Part shown: piece after piece, positions 16,369 to 27,206 of the stretch
Numbering within the stretch: position 1 is the first letter of the stretch
How the letters are laid out: each line of letters starts with the position of its first letter
NCBI RefSeq assembly: GCF_003002025.1
Contig: NZ_PVZB01000009.1
Span: forward strand, 62,001 to 126,000
Direction: 5' to 3'
Length of the DNA stretch: 64,000 nucleotides
DNA from: Paraburkholderia sp. BL25I1N1
Lineage (GTDB): Bacteria; Pseudomonadota; Gammaproteobacteria; Burkholderiales; Burkholderiaceae
Notes under the pieces: model-generated
The model's database searches: none
The model's input: the letters and a program-made list of their open reading frames with translations, nothing else
What the model was told of the DNA's origin: nothing
Program-made: the position numbers and the translations under genes

Positions 16369-19300
16369 TTAAACCAGCACGCGCTCGATTCCGCCATTGT
16401 TCGCACGCTGCACGTAGTCGACCATCCAGTCTTCACCGAGCACGTGACGTGCCATCTCGACGACGATGTAGTCCGCCTCGATGCCCGCGTCTTCGTTGTA
16501 ACGCGACAGACCTTGCAGGCAGGACGGGCAGCTCGTGAGGATCTTCACGTCAGTGGCGCCCTTCGGCTGCGGGCCGTCACCGGCCTTGAGCACGGAGCCG
16601 TCCGGCGCGCCCGCCGAGCCGGCCGAGGCATTGGCCGGATTGATCCCGTTCGCGCCCGCTTCGGCCACCAAAGGAATGCCGCGCAGCTTCGCCGCACCCT
16701 TGCGAATCTCCTCTTCCTTGCGGAAGCGGACCTGTGTCGAAATGTCAGGACGCGTGACCGCGAGCGTGCCGGATTCACCACAGCAGCGGTCGTTCTTCTC
16801 GATCTTGTAGCCGTCCTTTTCCGAGCCCATCAACTGATTGACGAGCTTGACCGGGTCCATCGTCTTGATCGGCGTGTGGCACGGGTCGTGGTACATGTAG
16901 CGCACGCCGTTCACGCCGTCGAGCTTCATGCCTTTCTCCAGCAGAAACTCGTGAATGTCGATGATCCGGCAGCCCGGGAAGATCTTCTCGAATTCGTAGC
17001 CGGCAAGCTGGTCGTAGCACGTGCCGCACGACACCACCACGGTCTTGATATCGAGGTAGTTGAGCGTGTTGGCGACGCGGTGGAACAGCACGCGGTTATC
17101 CGTGACGATCTGCTCGGCCTTGTCGTACTGGCCCGAACCGCGTTGCGGATAGCCGCAGCACAGGTAGCCCGGCGGCAGCACGGTTTGCACGCCCGCTTCC
17201 CACAGCATGGCTTGCGTGGCGAGACCGACCTGCGAGAACAGCCGCTCGGAACCGCAGCCCGGGAAGTAGAACACCGCTTCCGTGTCGGCGGTGGTCGTCT
17301 TCGGATTGCGGATGATCGGGACGATCTTGTTGTCCTCGATATCGAGCAACGCGCGCGCGGTCTTCTTCGGCAAGTTGCCCGGCATCTTCTTGTTCATGAA
17401 GTGGATCACCTGCTGCGTGACCGGCGGCTTGCCGACGGTTGCCGGCGGGTGCGCCGTCTGCTTCTTCGCGAACTTCTTCAGCACGTCGTTGCCGAGGCGC
17501 TGCGCCTTGTAGCCGATGCCCATCATCGCGGTGCGCGCGAGGTTGATGGTCTGCGGATTGGTCGCGTTGAGGAAGAACATGCCGGCCGCGTTGCCCGGAT
17601 TGAACTTCTTCTTACCCATCTTGCGCAGCAGGTTGCGCATGTTCATGGTCACGTCGCCGAAGTCGATCTTGACCGGGCACGGCGTCACGCATTTGTGACA
17701 GACGGTGCAGTGATCCGCGACGTCGTTGAACTCGTCCCAGTGCTTGATCGATACGCCGCGGCGGGTCTGTTCCTCGTACAGGAACGCCTCGACCAGCAGC
17801 GAGGTGGCGAGAATCTTGTTGCGCGGGCTGTACAGCAGGTTGGCGCGCGGCACGTGGGTCGCGCACACCGGCTTGCACTTGCCGCAGCGCAAGCAGTCCT
17901 TGATCGACTCAGAAATCGCGCCGATGTCCGACTGCTGCATGATCAGCGATTCATAGCCCATCAGGCCGAAAGACGGCGTGTAGGCATTGCGCAGATCGGC
18001 GCCTTCGAGCAGCTTGCCCGCGTTGAAGCGGCCATGCGGATCGACGCGCTGCTTGTACTGGCGGAATTCGCTGATCTCGTCTTCGGTCAGGAATTCGAGC
18101 TTGGTGATGCCGATGCCGTGCTCGCCGGAAATCACGCCGTCGAGCGAACGCGCCAGCTTCATGATGCGCGCGACCGCCGTGTGGGCGTCCTGCAGCATCT
18201 CGTAGTTGTCGGAGTTGACCGGCAGATTCGTGTGCACGTTGCCGTCGCCGGCGTGCATGTGCAGCGCGACGAACACGCGGCCACGCAGCACCTGCTTGTG
18301 GATCGCCTGGGCTTCGTCGAGGATCGGCTTGAACTCGCCGCCGTTGAAAATCTGCCGCAGTTCGGCGCGGATTTCCTGCTTCCACGACACGCGGATCGTG
18401 CGGTCCTGCGTGACGTGAAATACGTTGGCGTCGGGCTGTGCGTCCACGCGGTCGGCGAATTTTTCCGCCATGGCTTCGTAGCCGAGACCGACCAGATAGT
18501 GCTGCGCTTCACGCAAGGACAGATCGAGCTTGTCGCGCAGGAATTCCCAGCGCGTGCGCACACGCTTGAGCAGATCGAGTGCCTGCTGCACGCGGTCTTC
18601 GAGCAGTTCGGCGCTCGGAATTTCGTTAGCGTCGTCGCTCTTGCCGAGCGGCAGCTTGCCGGCCTTGAAGAACGCTTCGAGCGCGTCGACCAACTGCAGC
18701 TTGTTCTTGATCGACAGCTCGATGTTGATCCGCTCGATGCCGTCCGTGTACTCGCCCATGCGGTCGAGCGGAATCACCACATCTTCGTTGATCTTGAAGG
18801 CGTTGGTGTGCTTCGCGATCGCCGCCGTGCGGCTGCGGTCGAGCCAGAAACGCTTGCGCGCCTCGGCATTGACCGCGACGAAGCCTTCGCCGCTCTTGCC
18901 GTTGGCCATGCGCACCACTTCCGACGTAGCTTGCGCGACCGCGTCCGCGTCATCGCCCACGATGTCGCCGATCAGCACCATTTTCGGAAACGCGTTGCGC
19001 TTGCTCTTGGTCGCATAGCCGACCGCGCGCAGATAGCGCTCGTCCAGATGCTCGAGGCCGGCGAGGATCGCGCCGCCCTGCTTCGAGGTCTCGAACAGGT
19101 AATCCTTGATTTCGACGATGCTCGGAATCGCGTCGCGCGCCTGGCCGAAGAATTCGAGGCAGACGGTGCGCGTGTGCGCCGGCATCTTGTGCAGCACCCA
19201 GCGCGCGGACGTGATGAGCCCGTCGCAGCCTTCTTTCTGCACGCCCGGCAGACCGGCGAGGAATTTATCCGTGACGTCCTTGCCGAGACCTTCCTTACGG

Positions 19301-20463
19301 AACACGCGGCCCTTGATGTCGAGCGCTTCCGTGCGCAGCAGCTTTTCGCCTGGCGCGTAGTTGCCGTCGAACCATTTGAGCTCGAAACGCGCGACTTCGA
19401 TGTCGTGAATCTTGCCCATGTTGTGGTCGAGGCGCGTGACTTCGAGCCAGTTCCCTTCCGGGTCGACCATGCGCCACCAGGCGAGGTTGTCGAGCGCCGT
19501 GCCCCACAACACCGCCTTCTTGCCGCCCGCATTCATCGCGACGTTGCCGCCCACGCAGGATGCATCCAGCGAGGTCGGATCGACGGCGAACACGAAGCCG
19601 GCCTGCTCGGCCGCTTCGGTCACGCGGCGCGTGACCACGCCCGCGCCGGAGAAAATCGTCGCGACTTTACGGTCGACGCCCGGCAGTTCGGTCATTTCCA
19701 CCGCGCCGAGCTGTTCGAGCTTTTCAGTGTTGATGACGGCCGAGAACGGCGTGAGCGGCACCGCGCCGCCGGTGTAGCCCGTGCCGCCTCCGCGCGGAAT
19801 CACGGTCAGACCGAGCTCGAAACACGCCTTGATCATGCCGGCGATTTCGGCTTCGGTATCCGGCGTCAGCACGACGAACGGGTATTCCACACGCCAGTCG
19901 GTCGCGTCAGTCACGTGCGAGACGCGCGACAAACCGTCGAACTTGATGTTGTCCTTTTCCGTGACCTTGCCCAGCACCTTGGTCGCGCGCTTGCGCAGAT
20001 CGTAGGTCTTCTGGAATTCGCTGGCGAATTCGTCGACGGCGCGGCGCGCGGCCTGCACCAGCGTTTCGACGCGCGCGGCGCGGTCCACGCCCGCTTCGTC
20101 GCCGTGCTCGGTCAGATCGGCGCGACGGCGCTTCTCGATCTCGCTCAAACGGTGATGCAAGGCCTCGATCAGCATCGCGCGGCGCTTCGGGTTGTCGAGC
20201 AGGTCGTCTTGCAGGTAAGGATTGCGGCGCACCACCCAGATGTCGCCGAGCACTTCGTACAGCATCCGCGCCGAGCGGCCGGTGCGGCGTTCCGCGCGCA
20301 ATTCGGCAAGCACCGCCCAGGCTTCGTCGCCGAGCAGGCGGATGACGATTTCGCGATCGGAAAACGACGTGTAGTTGTAGGGAATTTCGCGCAGACGCGC
20401 TTCGGGATCGGCGGCCACCGCTGCGGCGGCCCCGTGCGGATCGAAAACTTGAGGTGCGTTCAT
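16369..20463 (-). CDS. giant FAD-binding/4Fe-4S oxidoreductase, D-lactate dehydrogenase-like (DUF3683)
   Basis: This 1364-residue respiratory-type dehydrogenase fuses four parts: an N-terminal DUF3683 domain (about residues 15-180), and an FAD_binding_4 domain with [15 protein letters not shown] near residue 235. Next come two 4Fe-4S clusters, [11 protein letters not shown] near 856 and [13 protein letters not shown] near 916. Two CCG (cysteine-rich) domains follow, with [10 protein letters not shown] near 1099 and [10 protein letters not shown] near 1224. The arrangement resembles GlcD/GlcF or D-LDH with its Fe-S partner in one chain, so a 2-hydroxyacid (D-lactate or glycolate-like) to quinone route is likely. 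It lies just upstream of the HIT gene and may share its transcript. The substrate is not fixed by sequence. Confidence 0.93.
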   Translation of the reverse strand: MNAPQVFDPHGAAAAVAADPEARLREIPYNYTSFSDREIVIRLLGDEAWAVLAELRAERRTGRSARMLYEVLGDIWVVRRNPYLQDDLLDNPKRRAMLIEALHHRLSEIEKRRRADLTEHGDEAGVDRAARVETLVQAARRAVDEFASEFQKTYDLRKRATKVLGKVTEKDNIKFDGLSRVSHVTDATDWRVEYPFVVLTPDTEAEIAGMIKACFELGLTVIPRGGGTGYTGGAVPLTPFSAVINTEKLEQLGAVEMTELPGVDRKVATIFSGAGVVTRRVTEAAEQAGFVFAVDPTSLDASCVGGNVAMNAGGKKAVLWGTALDNLAWWRMVDPEGNWLEVTRLDHNMGKIHDIEVARFELKWFDGNYAPGEKLLRTEALDIKGRVFRKEGLGKDVTDKFLAGLPGVQKEGCDGLITSARWVLHKMPAHTRTVCLEFFGQARDAIPSIVEIKDYLFETSKQGGAILAGLEHLDERYLRAVGYATKSKRNAFPKMVLIGDIVGDDADAVAQATSEVVRMANGKSGEGFVAVNAEARKRFWLDRSRTAAIAKHTNAFKINEDVVIPLDRMGEYTDGIERINIELSIKNKLQLVDALEAFFKAGKLPLGKSDDANEIPSAELLEDRVQQALDLLKRVRTRWEFLRDKLDLSLREAQHYLVGLGYEAMAEKFADRVDAQPDANVFHVTQDRTIRVSWKQEIRAELRQIFNGGEFKPILDEAQAIHKQVLRGRVFVALHMHAGDGNVHTNLPVNSDNYEMLQDAHTAVARIMKLARSLDGVISGEHGIGITKLEFLTEDEISEFRQYKQRVDPHGRFNAGKLLEGADLRNAYTPSFGLMGYESLIMQQSDIGAISESIKDCLRCGKCKPVCATHVPRANLLYSPRNKILATSLLVEAFLYEEQTRRGVSIKHWDEFNDVADHCTVCHKCVTPCPVKIDFGDVTMNMRNLLRKMGKKKFNPGNAAGMFFLNATNPQTINLARTAMMGIGYKAQRLGNDVLKKFAKKQTAHPPATVGKPPVTQQVIHFMNKKMPGNLPKKTARALLDIEDNKIVPIIRNPKTTTADTEAVFYFPGCGSERLFSQVGLATQAMLWEAGVQTVLPPGYLCCGYPQRGSGQYDKAEQIVTDNRVLFHRVANTLNYLDIKTVVVSCGTCYDQLAGYEFEKIFPGCRIIDIHEFLLEKGMKLDGVNGVRYMYHDPCHTPIKTMDPVKLVNQLMGSEKDGYKIEKNDRCCGESGTLAVTRPDISTQVRFRKEEEIRKGAAKLRGIPLVAEAGANGINPANASAGSAGAPDGSVLKAGDGPQPKGATDVKILTSCPSCLQGLSRYNEDAGIEADYIVVEMARHVLGEDWMVDYVQRANNGGIERVLV

Positions 20464-20618
20464 GTTCGGACGACTCGGTAGGCCAGCCCGGCGCGCTCAT
20501 CGATGAGGCGTCGGCTGACGGTGCGCGTGGCGCGCAATGCTGGAAATCTTCTAGGGGAGCGAAGCTCGACCGACGGCCAAACCCACACCGGTCGCTTCGC
20601 GGCGCTCAGATATAACTA

Positions 20619-20628
20619 CACGATCGTG
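20619..20628. promoter_or_regulatory. 10-bp palindrome CACGATCGTG in the oxidoreductase/ilvA gap
   Basis: It lies in the 504-bp divergent region 20464-20967, about 155 bp before the giant oxidoreductase start. On the minus strand an AT-rich TATATC (20610-20615) follows it, which could be a -10 element. It may be an operator for the oxidoreductase; support is weak. Confidence 0.25.
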
Positions 20629-20722
20629 CGTGGCGGACGTGACGCTCCGCCGCGGGGCAACACTCACGCGGGGCGGGCATCAAGTGGGCGATCCGAGGCT
20701 GCCAGTGCATCTTCCGATCCTT

Positions 20723-20737
20723 ATTCCAAAATGGAAT
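20723..20737. promoter_or_regulatory. inverted repeat ATTCCA-AAA-TGGAAT upstream of ilvA
   Basis: Six-bp perfect arms with a 3-nt spacer lie in the only clearly AT-rich patch of the 504-bp divergent gap. It is 231 bp before ilvA and 260 bp before the oxidoreductase start, so it could serve either gene as an operator. The remainder of the gap shows no other signal. Confidence 0.35.
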
Positions 20738-20967
20738 TCTACCGCATCATTCCGCCACGCGTTGACGGCTGAAGTCGGAACAGCGGCGGGGGTTTGCGCA
20801 CTTTCATGGCAAATCGTACGGCGGCGGCGCCACGCCGGAATGACCAACCGAACGGTCGGGCGGCGCTGTGCGACCCTGCTTCAGTGCATATGCCGAGAGC
20901 CTGAGCCTACACCGTTGGCGCTATCATTGACCCTTTCCCGTCTCACCAAGCGCTCCGCGCCACCCGC

Positions 20968-22491
20968 ATGGCTTCCCACGACTACCTGAAAAAAACCCTG
21001 ACCGCGCGTGTCTACGACGTGGCCCGCGAGACCGAACTCGAACGCGCGCCGAATCTGTCGGCGCGTCTGCGCAATCCGGTCTATCTGAAGCGCGAGGACA
21101 ACCAGCCGGTGTTCTCGTTCAAGGTGCGCGGCGCGTACAACAAGATGGCGCATATTCCTTCTGAAGCGCTGGAGCGCGGGGTGATTACGGCGTCGGCGGG
21201 CAATCATGCGCAGGGCGTGGCGTTGTCGGCGGCGCGCATGGGCGTGAAGGCGATCATCGTGGTGCCGGTCACCACGCCGCAAGTGAAGGTCGACGCGGTG
21301 CGCGCGCACGGCGGCCCGACCGTCGAAGTGGTGCAGTTCGGCGAGTCGTATAGCGACGCGTATGAGCACGCAGTCAAGCTGCAGGAAGAACGCGGCCTGA
21401 CCTTCGTGCATCCGTTCGACGATCCGTATGTGATCGCCGGACAGGGCACCGTCGCGATGGAGATTCTCAGCCAGCACCAGGGGCCGATTCACGCGATTTT
21501 TGTGCCGATCGGCGGCGGTGGACTGGCGGCGGGCGTCGCCGCGTACGTCAAATCGGTGCGCCCGGAGATCAAGGTGATCGGTGTGCAGACCGATGATTCG
21601 TGCGCGATGGCCGCGTCTCTGAAGGCCGGTGAGCGTGTCACGCTGAACGAAGTCGGTCTGTTCTCGGACGGCACGGCGGTAAAACTGGTCGGCGAAGAAA
21701 CCTTCCGCCTGTGCAGCGAATATCTCGACGACGTGCTGCTCGTGAATACCGACGCGCTATGCGCCGCGATCAAGGACGTCTTCCAGGACACCCGCAGCGT
21801 GCTCGAACCCGCGGGCTCGCTGGCCGTGGCCGGCGCGAAGCAGTATGCGGAGCGCGAAGGCATCGAGAACCAGACGCTGATCGCGATCACGTCGGGGGCG
21901 AACATGAACTTCGACCGCATGCGCTTCGTGGCCGAGCGCGCCGAAGTTGGCGAAGCGCGCGAAGCGGTGTTCGCCGTGACCATTCCCGAAGAGCGCGGCA
22001 GTTTCCGCCGCTTCTGCGAACTGGTCGGCACACGCAGCGTCACCGAATTCAACTACCGGATTGCGGATGCGAACTCCGCCCATATCTTCGTGGGCGTGCA
22101 GATCAGGAATCGAAGCGAGTCGGCGCAGATCGCGGGCGCGTTTGAGGCGCACGGCTTCGCCACCGTCGATCTGACGTTCGATGAACTGTCCAAGCAGCAC
22201 ATCCGCTACATGGTCGGTGGGCGCTCGCCTCTGGCACACGACGAACGCCTGTTCCGTTTCGAGTTCCCCGAGCGGCCGGGCGCGCTGATGAAATTCCTTT
22301 CGTCGATGGCGCCGAACTGGAATATCAGCCTGTTCCACTACCGTAACCAGGGCGCGGACTACAGCTCGATTCTGGTCGGCATCCAGGTGCCGGACAGCGA
22401 GAACGCGGTGTTCAACCAGTTCCTCGCCACGCTCGGTTATCCGAACTGGGAAGAGACGCGGAACCCGGTATATCGCTTATTCCTAGCTTGA
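20968..22491 (+). CDS. ilvA: threonine ammonia-lyase, biosynthetic
   Basis: This PLP enzyme forms 2-oxobutanoate from threonine, the first step to isoleucine. The PLP Lys is Lys52 in SFKVRGAYNK. The phosphate-binding loops are SAGNHAQG (about residue 75) and IGGGGLAAG (about 178). Two C-terminal ACT-like regulatory domains (about 325-500), with FPERPGALMKFL and NWNISLFHYRNQG, mark the long, isoleucine-inhibited biosynthetic form of 507 residues. It is the first of three rightward genes; the 5'-nucleotidase gene follows 23 bp later. Confidence 0.96.
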   Translation: MASHDYLKKTLTARVYDVARETELERAPNLSARLRNPVYLKREDNQPVFSFKVRGAYNKMAHIPSEALERGVITASAGNHAQGVALSAARMGVKAIIVVPVTTPQVKVDAVRAHGGPTVEVVQFGESYSDAYEHAVKLQEERGLTFVHPFDDPYVIAGQGTVAMEILSQHQGPIHAIFVPIGGGGLAAGVAAYVKSVRPEIKVIGVQTDDSCAMAASLKAGERVTLNEVGLFSDGTAVKLVGEETFRLCSEYLDDVLLVNTDALCAAIKDVFQDTRSVLEPAGSLAVAGAKQYAEREGIENQTLIAITSGANMNFDRMRFVAERAEVGEAREAVFAVTIPEERGSFRRFCELVGTRSVTEFNYRIADANSAHIFVGVQIRNRSESAQIAGAFEAHGFATVDLTFDELSKQHIRYMVGGRSPLAHDERLFRFEFPERPGALMKFLSSMAPNWNISLFHYRNQGADYSSILVGIQVPDSENAVFNQFLATLGYPNWEETRNPVYRLFLA

Positions 22492-22514
22492 TTACTTAGG
22501 ACTGAAACACGCAG

Positions 22515-23417
22515 ATGGCTCTCTCGCTCGTCGACAAACTGGTGGTGGCAATCTCTTCGCGCGCGCTGTTCGACTTCGAGGAAGAGAACCGCGTGTACGA
22601 GGAAGGCGATCTGCAGACCTATGAAGCATTGCAGCGCGACAGCCTGACCGTGCCCGCCAAACCGGGCGTGGCGTTTCCGTTGATCCGCAAGCTGCTGGCC
22701 TTGAACACCGGCGGCCATCGCGTCGAAGTGGTGATCCTCTCGCGCAGCGATCCGATCAGCGGACTGCGCGCGTTCCATTCGTGCCGGGAACATGGGCTCG
22801 CCATCGAGCGCGGGGTTTTCACGCGCGGACGCGCGCCGTTCGGCTACCTGAAGCCGCTGAACGCGTCGCTGTTTCTGTCCGCGAACCAGCAGGACGTGCG
22901 CGACGCGCTCGCCGCCGGATTTCCCGCCGCGCGCGTGTTGCCCGAATCGGCGAAAATGGCGAGCAAGTATCCGGACGAAATCCGCATCGCCTTCGACGGC
23001 GACGCCGTGCTGTTTTCCGACGAAGCCGAGCGCGTGTTCCAGAAGGACGGCCTGCGCGCCTTTGTCGGCCACGAGACTCACAACAAGGATCTGCCGCTCG
23101 CGGACGGTCCGTTGAAGCCGTTGCTCGAAGCGCTGCACCGGCTGCAAAAACTCGCGGACGAAGCCGCACCGATGCATATTCGTACGGCATTGGTCACGGC
23201 GCGTTCGGCGCCCGCGCATGAGCGCGCGATCCGCACCTTGATGGCGTGGAACATCGGAATCGACGAAGCGATGTTCCTCGGCGGCCTCGACAAGAGCGCA
23301 TTTCTGCGCGAGTTCGAGCCGGACTTTTTCTTCGACGACCAAATTAGCCACTGCGAATCGGCCCGCGTCGTGACGGCGACGGGGCACGTGCTGAGTGGCA
23401 TTGTGAACGCATCATGA
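22515..23417 (+). CDS. cytosolic 5'-nucleotidase family protein
   Basis: This 300-residue protein of the 5'-nucleotidase family (Pfam 06189) opens [20 protein letters not shown]. It contains the conserved HAD-like segments [18 protein letters not shown] near residue 75 and [20 protein letters not shown] near 155, which hold the Asp-based phosphatase chemistry. Related enzymes hydrolyse nucleoside monophosphates such as AMP. It lies 23 bp after ilvA and overlaps queF by four bases (ATGA), so it is co-translated with queF. The nucleotide preference is not known. Confidence 0.88.
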   Translation: MALSLVDKLVVAISSRALFDFEEENRVYEEGDLQTYEALQRDSLTVPAKPGVAFPLIRKLLALNTGGHRVEVVILSRSDPISGLRAFHSCREHGLAIERGVFTRGRAPFGYLKPLNASLFLSANQQDVRDALAAGFPAARVLPESAKMASKYPDEIRIAFDGDAVLFSDEAERVFQKDGLRAFVGHETHNKDLPLADGPLKPLLEALHRLQKLADEAAPMHIRTALVTARSAPAHERAIRTLMAWNIGIDEAMFLGGLDKSAFLREFEPDFFFDDQISHCESARVVTATGHVLSGIVNAS

Positions 23418-24238
23418 CACCCGAACAATCACCGCTGGGTAAGGCCTCCACTTACACCGAACAATACGACGCGTCGCTGCTGTTTCCGATCGCGCGAAAA
23501 AATGCGCGCGAGGCGATCGGCATCGGCGCGCAGTTGCCGTTTTTCGGCACGGATATCTGGAATGCGTACGAGTTGTCGTGGCTGAATGCGCGCGGCAAGC
23601 CGCAGATCGCCGTGGCGACGTTTTTTGTGCCGGCGGATTCGCCGAATATCGCCGAATCGAAGTCGTTCAAGCTGTATCTCGGCTCGTTCGCGCAGACCGC
23701 GTTCGAATCGATGGACGCGGTGCGCGACACGATCAAGCGTGATGTGTCCGCATCGTGCGGCGCGACGGTTTCGGTTCAACTGACTGTGCCGCATGACTTC
23801 GGCAAGTTGAAGATGGAAGAATTCGAAGGCATGTCGCTGGATCGGCTGGATCTGGATACGGACATTTATCAGCCGGATGCGTCGTTGTTGAAGGCGGCGC
23901 TGGATGAAGCGCCGGTCGAAGAAACAGTGTTCTCCAACTTGCTGAAATCGAATTGTCCGGTGACGGGGCAGCCCGACTGGGGCAGCGTGCAGATTCATTA
24001 CGTGGGTCCGCAGATCGATCACGCGGGCCTGCTGCGCTACATCATCTCGTACCGGAATCACACGGGGTTTCACGAGCAGTGCGTCGAGAAAATTTTTCTC
24101 GATGTGCTGAAGGCTTGCAAGCCGGTGAAGCTCGCGGTGTATGCGCGTTATACGCGGCGCGGCGGGTTGGATATCAATCCGTTCCGCACGAACTACAATT
24201 TGCCGATGCCGGACAATATGCGTCTGGCGCGGCAGTAA
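23414..24238 (+). CDS. queF: NADPH-dependent 7-cyano-7-deazaguanine reductase
   Basis: QueF reduces preQ0 to preQ1 in queuosine biosynthesis. At 274 residues this is the long bimodular (YqcD-type) form. The QueF motif [12 protein letters not shown] is at residues 81-92. The catalytic Cys181 lies in [16 protein letters not shown] with the general acid Asp188. The C-terminal [14 protein letters not shown] carries the second substrate Glu/His set. The ATG overlaps the preceding stop (ATGA). A queuosine gene coupled to a nucleotidase is noteworthy but not explained. Confidence 0.97.
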   Translation: MTPEQSPLGKASTYTEQYDASLLFPIARKNAREAIGIGAQLPFFGTDIWNAYELSWLNARGKPQIAVATFFVPADSPNIAESKSFKLYLGSFAQTAFESMDAVRDTIKRDVSASCGATVSVQLTVPHDFGKLKMEEFEGMSLDRLDLDTDIYQPDASLLKAALDEAPVEETVFSNLLKSNCPVTGQPDWGSVQIHYVGPQIDHAGLLRYIISYRNHTGFHEQCVEKIFLDVLKACKPVKLAVYARYTRRGGLDINPFRTNYNLPMPDNMRLARQ

Positions 24239-24248
24239 CGAGTAGAGC

Positions 24249-24270
24249 GTTCGCCGCATTCGCGGCGAAC
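24249..24270. terminator. hairpin between convergent queF and ridA-like genes
   Basis: GTTCGCCGC, loop ATTC and GCGGCGAAC form a perfect 9-bp stem in the 48-bp gap between two converging genes. It has no U-run on either strand and is probably a shared 3'-end structure. Confidence 0.55.
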
Positions 24271-24286
24271 GACAACAACGAAGCGC

Positions 24287-24673
24287 TTAGGCGGTGGGCT
24301 TCTTATAAGCCACGCAATCCACTTCGACGCGGCAATCGATCACCATCGAAGAAACGACACATGCACGTGCCGGCGGATTGTCGCCGAAGTACTCGCGGAA
24401 CACCTTGTTGAACGACGCGAAGTCACGCGGATCATCCAGCCACACGCCGCAGCGGACCACATCTTCCGCGCCGTAGCCGGCTTCCTTCAGAATCGCGAAC
24501 ACGTTCTGAATCGCCTTGTGCGACTGCTCGACGATGCCGCCGTTGATCACTTCGCCGTTTTCCATCGGCGTCTGTCCGGACACGAACAGCCAGCCGTCCG
24601 CTTCGACTGCGCGTGCAAACGGCATATGCTGACCGCCCGTTCCCTTGCCGCCTTCAACACCATATCGCTTCAT
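24287..24673 (-). CDS. RidA/YjgF-family enamine/imine deaminase
   Basis: This 128-residue protein of the Rid family starts MKRYGVEGGKGTGGQHMPFARAV (shortened). It has the family core GWLFVSGQTPMENGEVINGG near residue 35 and the VDCVAYKKP end. The motif ARACVVSSMVIDCRVEVDC includes the Arg expected to bind the substrate carboxylate. Rid proteins hydrolyse reactive enamines/imines released by PLP lyases. It lies 74 bp downstream of the N-acyl-D-amino-acid deacylase on the same strand, which suggests that it cleans up intermediates of D-amino-acid deamination. It is a Rid subfamily member rather than clearly RidA itself. Confidence 0.9.
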   Translation of the reverse strand: MKRYGVEGGKGTGGQHMPFARAVEADGWLFVSGQTPMENGEVINGGIVEQSHKAIQNVFAILKEAGYGAEDVVRCGVWLDDPRDFASFNKVFREYFGDNPPARACVVSSMVIDCRVEVDCVAYKKPTA

Positions 24674-24747
24674 CACTACACTCCTTAAAAAGTCCGGCAC
24701 GCGTTCGGCAGAAGCGCCGCGCGCGCCGTAATCAATCGGTTAAACAA

Positions 24748-26229
24748 TCAGAACGCGCCGTGCGCGTCGCCCTTCGACGCCGCGCCGCGCGCCACGAAAT
24801 GGCCGGCGCGCTCACCCGTCACTTCGCCATTGCGATACGTCAACACGCCGTTCACCCACACCGCGTCGATGCCGTCGGCGGCCTGTTGCGGGTTCTCGAA
24901 CGTCGCCACGTCGCGCACCTTGGCCGGGTCGAATAAAACCAGATCGGCGTGGTAACCGATATGCACCTCGCCACGCTGCGTGAGTCCATAGCGACGCGCC
25001 GACAAACTGGTCATCTTGCGCACCGCCTCTTCGAGCGGCAGCAAGCCCGCATCGCGCGCGTAGTGGCCGAGCACGCGCGGAAATGCGCCCCACAAGCGCG
25101 GATGCGGCAGCGGATCATTCGGCAAGCCATCCGAGCCGACCATGGTCGCGGGATGCGAGAGGATGCGCCGCACGTCGTCTTCCGACATGTTGTGATACAC
25201 CGCGCCCGCCGGTTGCAAGCGCTTGCCCGCTTCCTGCTGCGAGACGCCCCACTCCGCCGCAATCTCTTTCACGAGCTTGCCCGCCATCTCCGGATGCGGC
25301 TCGGACCACGTGACCGTGATGTCGATATCGCCCGTGATCTGCTTCACATCGAGCGTCGACGAACTGCGGTTGTACGGATAGCAATCGCAACCGATCGGCT
25401 GCAGGCGGCTCGCGCCTTCGAGCGACTTCAGCACTTCTTCGCTGCGTCCCCAGTTCGACGGACCCGCGCACTTCAGATGCGAAATCACCACCGGCACGTG
25501 TGCGTGACGGCCCACGCGATACGCCTCGTCCATGGCATCGAGAATCGCGTCGAATTCGGTGCGCATGTGCGTGGTGTACAACGCGCCGGCTGCGGCGAGC
25601 GGTTCGGCCAATGCCATCACTTCTTCGGTCGGCGCTGAGAACGCCGAGCCGTAGGCGAGCCCGGAACTCAGACCCAGCGCACCGTTGCTTAGAGCTTCTT
25701 CAAGCTGCGCGCGCATGCCGTCGATTTCCTGCGGCGTCGCCGCGCGGTCGAGCCGGTCCATCTGGTTGCTGCGCAACGCGGTATGCCCAATCAGCGCGCC
25801 GACATTCACCGCGGGCCGCGCCGCGTTCACCGCTTCGACATAGGCGGCGAAGGTCGGATACTGGAATGCGTCGCGCTCGCCGAGCAGGTTCATCGGATCG
25901 GGCGGATCGCCCTTCAGCGCAACCGGCGACGCGCTGATGCCGCAATTGCCGACGATCACCGTCGTCACGCCTTGCGTGATCTTCGGCAACATTTGCGGCG
26001 AGCGGATCACGTGCGTGTCGTCGTGCGTGTGAACGTCGATGAAACCCGGCGCCAGCGCGCGGCCTTCAGCCTCGATCACTTCTTCGGCGAGCCAGTTCGA
26101 CAGGTTGCCGATCGCGACGATGCGGCCGTCGCGAACCGCGACATCGCGTTCGACAGGCGGCGCGCCCGTGCCGTCATACAGTTGCGCGCCGACGATCAGC
26201 GTATCGGCGGCTTCGGGATGCGAGTGCAT
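24748..26229 (-). CDS. N-acyl-D-amino-acid deacylase (D-aminoacylase)
   Basis: This zinc amidohydrolase releases free D-amino acids from N-acyl-D-amino acids. The metal motif DVHTHDD is near residue 68. The Cys of VGNCGISASP (about 97) matches the unusual Zn-ligating Cys of the Alcaligenes D-aminoacylase. Further ligands are the His of VVISHLKCAG (about 222) and a Ser-Asp in TMVGSDGLPNDPLPHPRLWG (about 350). The length of 493 residues is normal. It lies 3 bp downstream of the RpiR regulator, which is translationally close and on the same strand, and 74 bp upstream of the Rid gene. Confidence 0.95.
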   Translation of the reverse strand: MHSHPEAADTLIVGAQLYDGTGAPPVERDVAVRDGRIVAIGNLSNWLAEEVIEAEGRALAPGFIDVHTHDDTHVIRSPQMLPKITQGVTTVIVGNCGISASPVALKGDPPDPMNLLGERDAFQYPTFAAYVEAVNAARPAVNVGALIGHTALRSNQMDRLDRAATPQEIDGMRAQLEEALSNGALGLSSGLAYGSAFSAPTEEVMALAEPLAAAGALYTTHMRTEFDAILDAMDEAYRVGRHAHVPVVISHLKCAGPSNWGRSEEVLKSLEGASRLQPIGCDCYPYNRSSSTLDVKQITGDIDITVTWSEPHPEMAGKLVKEIAAEWGVSQQEAGKRLQPAGAVYHNMSEDDVRRILSHPATMVGSDGLPNDPLPHPRLWGAFPRVLGHYARDAGLLPLEEAVRKMTSLSARRYGLTQRGEVHIGYHADLVLFDPAKVRDVATFENPQQAADGIDAVWVNGVLTYRNGEVTGERAGHFVARGAASKGDAHGAF

Positions 26230-26232
26230 GGA

Positions 26233-27123
26233 TCAGTCTCCTAACGGTTGTCGATCGCCGCCGCCGCGGTGCGTGTCGAGTGCGTGCTTCATGCGGCGCA
26301 GCAATTCGCGGCTCTCGTCACCCTGACTGACGGCAAGTTCGGTGACGAGCACATCGAGCGCCATCATCATCGCGTAACGCGACGACGACGGCTTGTAAAT
26401 GAAATCGGTCTCAAAGGCTACGATCGGGATCACCCAATCGGCCAGGCGCGCGAGCGGCGAAGCCGGCGCGGTCAGCGCGATCACCGTCGCGCCATAACTG
26501 CGCGCGATCTTGCAGTTCTCGACCATCTCGGGCACGCGCCCGGTAGTAGACAACGCGATCACCACGCATTCGCGCGACACGGTGCTGGCAACCATGCGTT
26601 GCAGCAAGCCGTCCTGATAGGTCGCGACAGGCCGGCCGAGGCGCACGAGCCGGAAGCGCATCTCGTCGGCGAGCGCGGTCGAGCCGCCGCCCATGCCGAA
26701 CACGTAGATCATGCGCGCGCCGCGCAGTGCGGCCGCCGCGTCGCCGAGCGGCGCCTGGCGGAGCAATTGATGGTTATGCGCCAGCGCGGTCTGCAATTCG
26801 TCGAACACGCGAGTCGCGATCGGCTCGGGCGCGTCGCTCGGGCCGCCGGGCTGCAGGAAGCGCTGACCGACGGCGGCCGCCTGCGCAAGCCGCAGTTTGA
26901 GTTCGCGGACATCGCGGCAACCCACGGCTTTGGCAAAACGCGTCACGGTCGCGACGCTCACTTCCGCCCGCTGCGCGAGCGCGCCGATGCTCGCGCGCGA
27001 GGCGCCCGTCAGGTCGTCGAGAATCAGCGCGGCGACCTTGCGTTCGGCCGAGCGCAGCTCCGGCGCGCATTCGGCAATGCGCGCGACGATGTCGAAAGCC
27101 AGCGGTTCGGCGGTTAGATTCAT
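26233..27123 (-). CDS. MurR/RpiR-family transcriptional regulator
   Basis: The 296-residue regulator has an N-terminal HTH_6 domain (about residues 15-85, with LAQRAEVSVATVTRFAKAVGC). A SIS sugar-isomerase-type domain follows (about 135-260; MIYVFGMGGGSTALADEM and CVVIALSTTGRVPEMVENCK). SIS domains usually sense phosphosugars, but members next to D-amino-acid genes are known by context. It is divergent from the DSD1-like gene and directly upstream of the deacylase, so it probably controls both. Three ACTTT/AAAGT elements in the divergent gap are candidate sites. Confidence 0.93.
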   Translation of the reverse strand: MNLTAEPLAFDIVARIAECAPELRSAERKVAALILDDLTGASRASIGALAQRAEVSVATVTRFAKAVGCRDVRELKLRLAQAAAVGQRFLQPGGPSDAPEPIATRVFDELQTALAHNHQLLRQAPLGDAAAALRGARMIYVFGMGGGSTALADEMRFRLVRLGRPVATYQDGLLQRMVASTVSRECVVIALSTTGRVPEMVENCKIARSYGATVIALTAPASPLARLADWVIPIVAFETDFIYKPSSSRYAMMMALDVLVTELAVSQGDESRELLRRMKHALDTHRGGGDRQPLGD

Positions 27124-27206
27124 TGCGGACTGTGGGAGGCCGCGCGAAGGCCTATAACGCGCCCGCGGCGAACCGTGGTACTAAATAACATTTCTCCATC
27201 CATCGT

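Noticed and set aside
16279..20481. A rightward open frame of 1400 codons antisense to the giant oxidoreductase
   Set aside because: Its product is Arg/His/Val-rich without any family motif, as expected from the complement of a high-GC gene; the leftward frame has clear FAD and Fe-S motifs.
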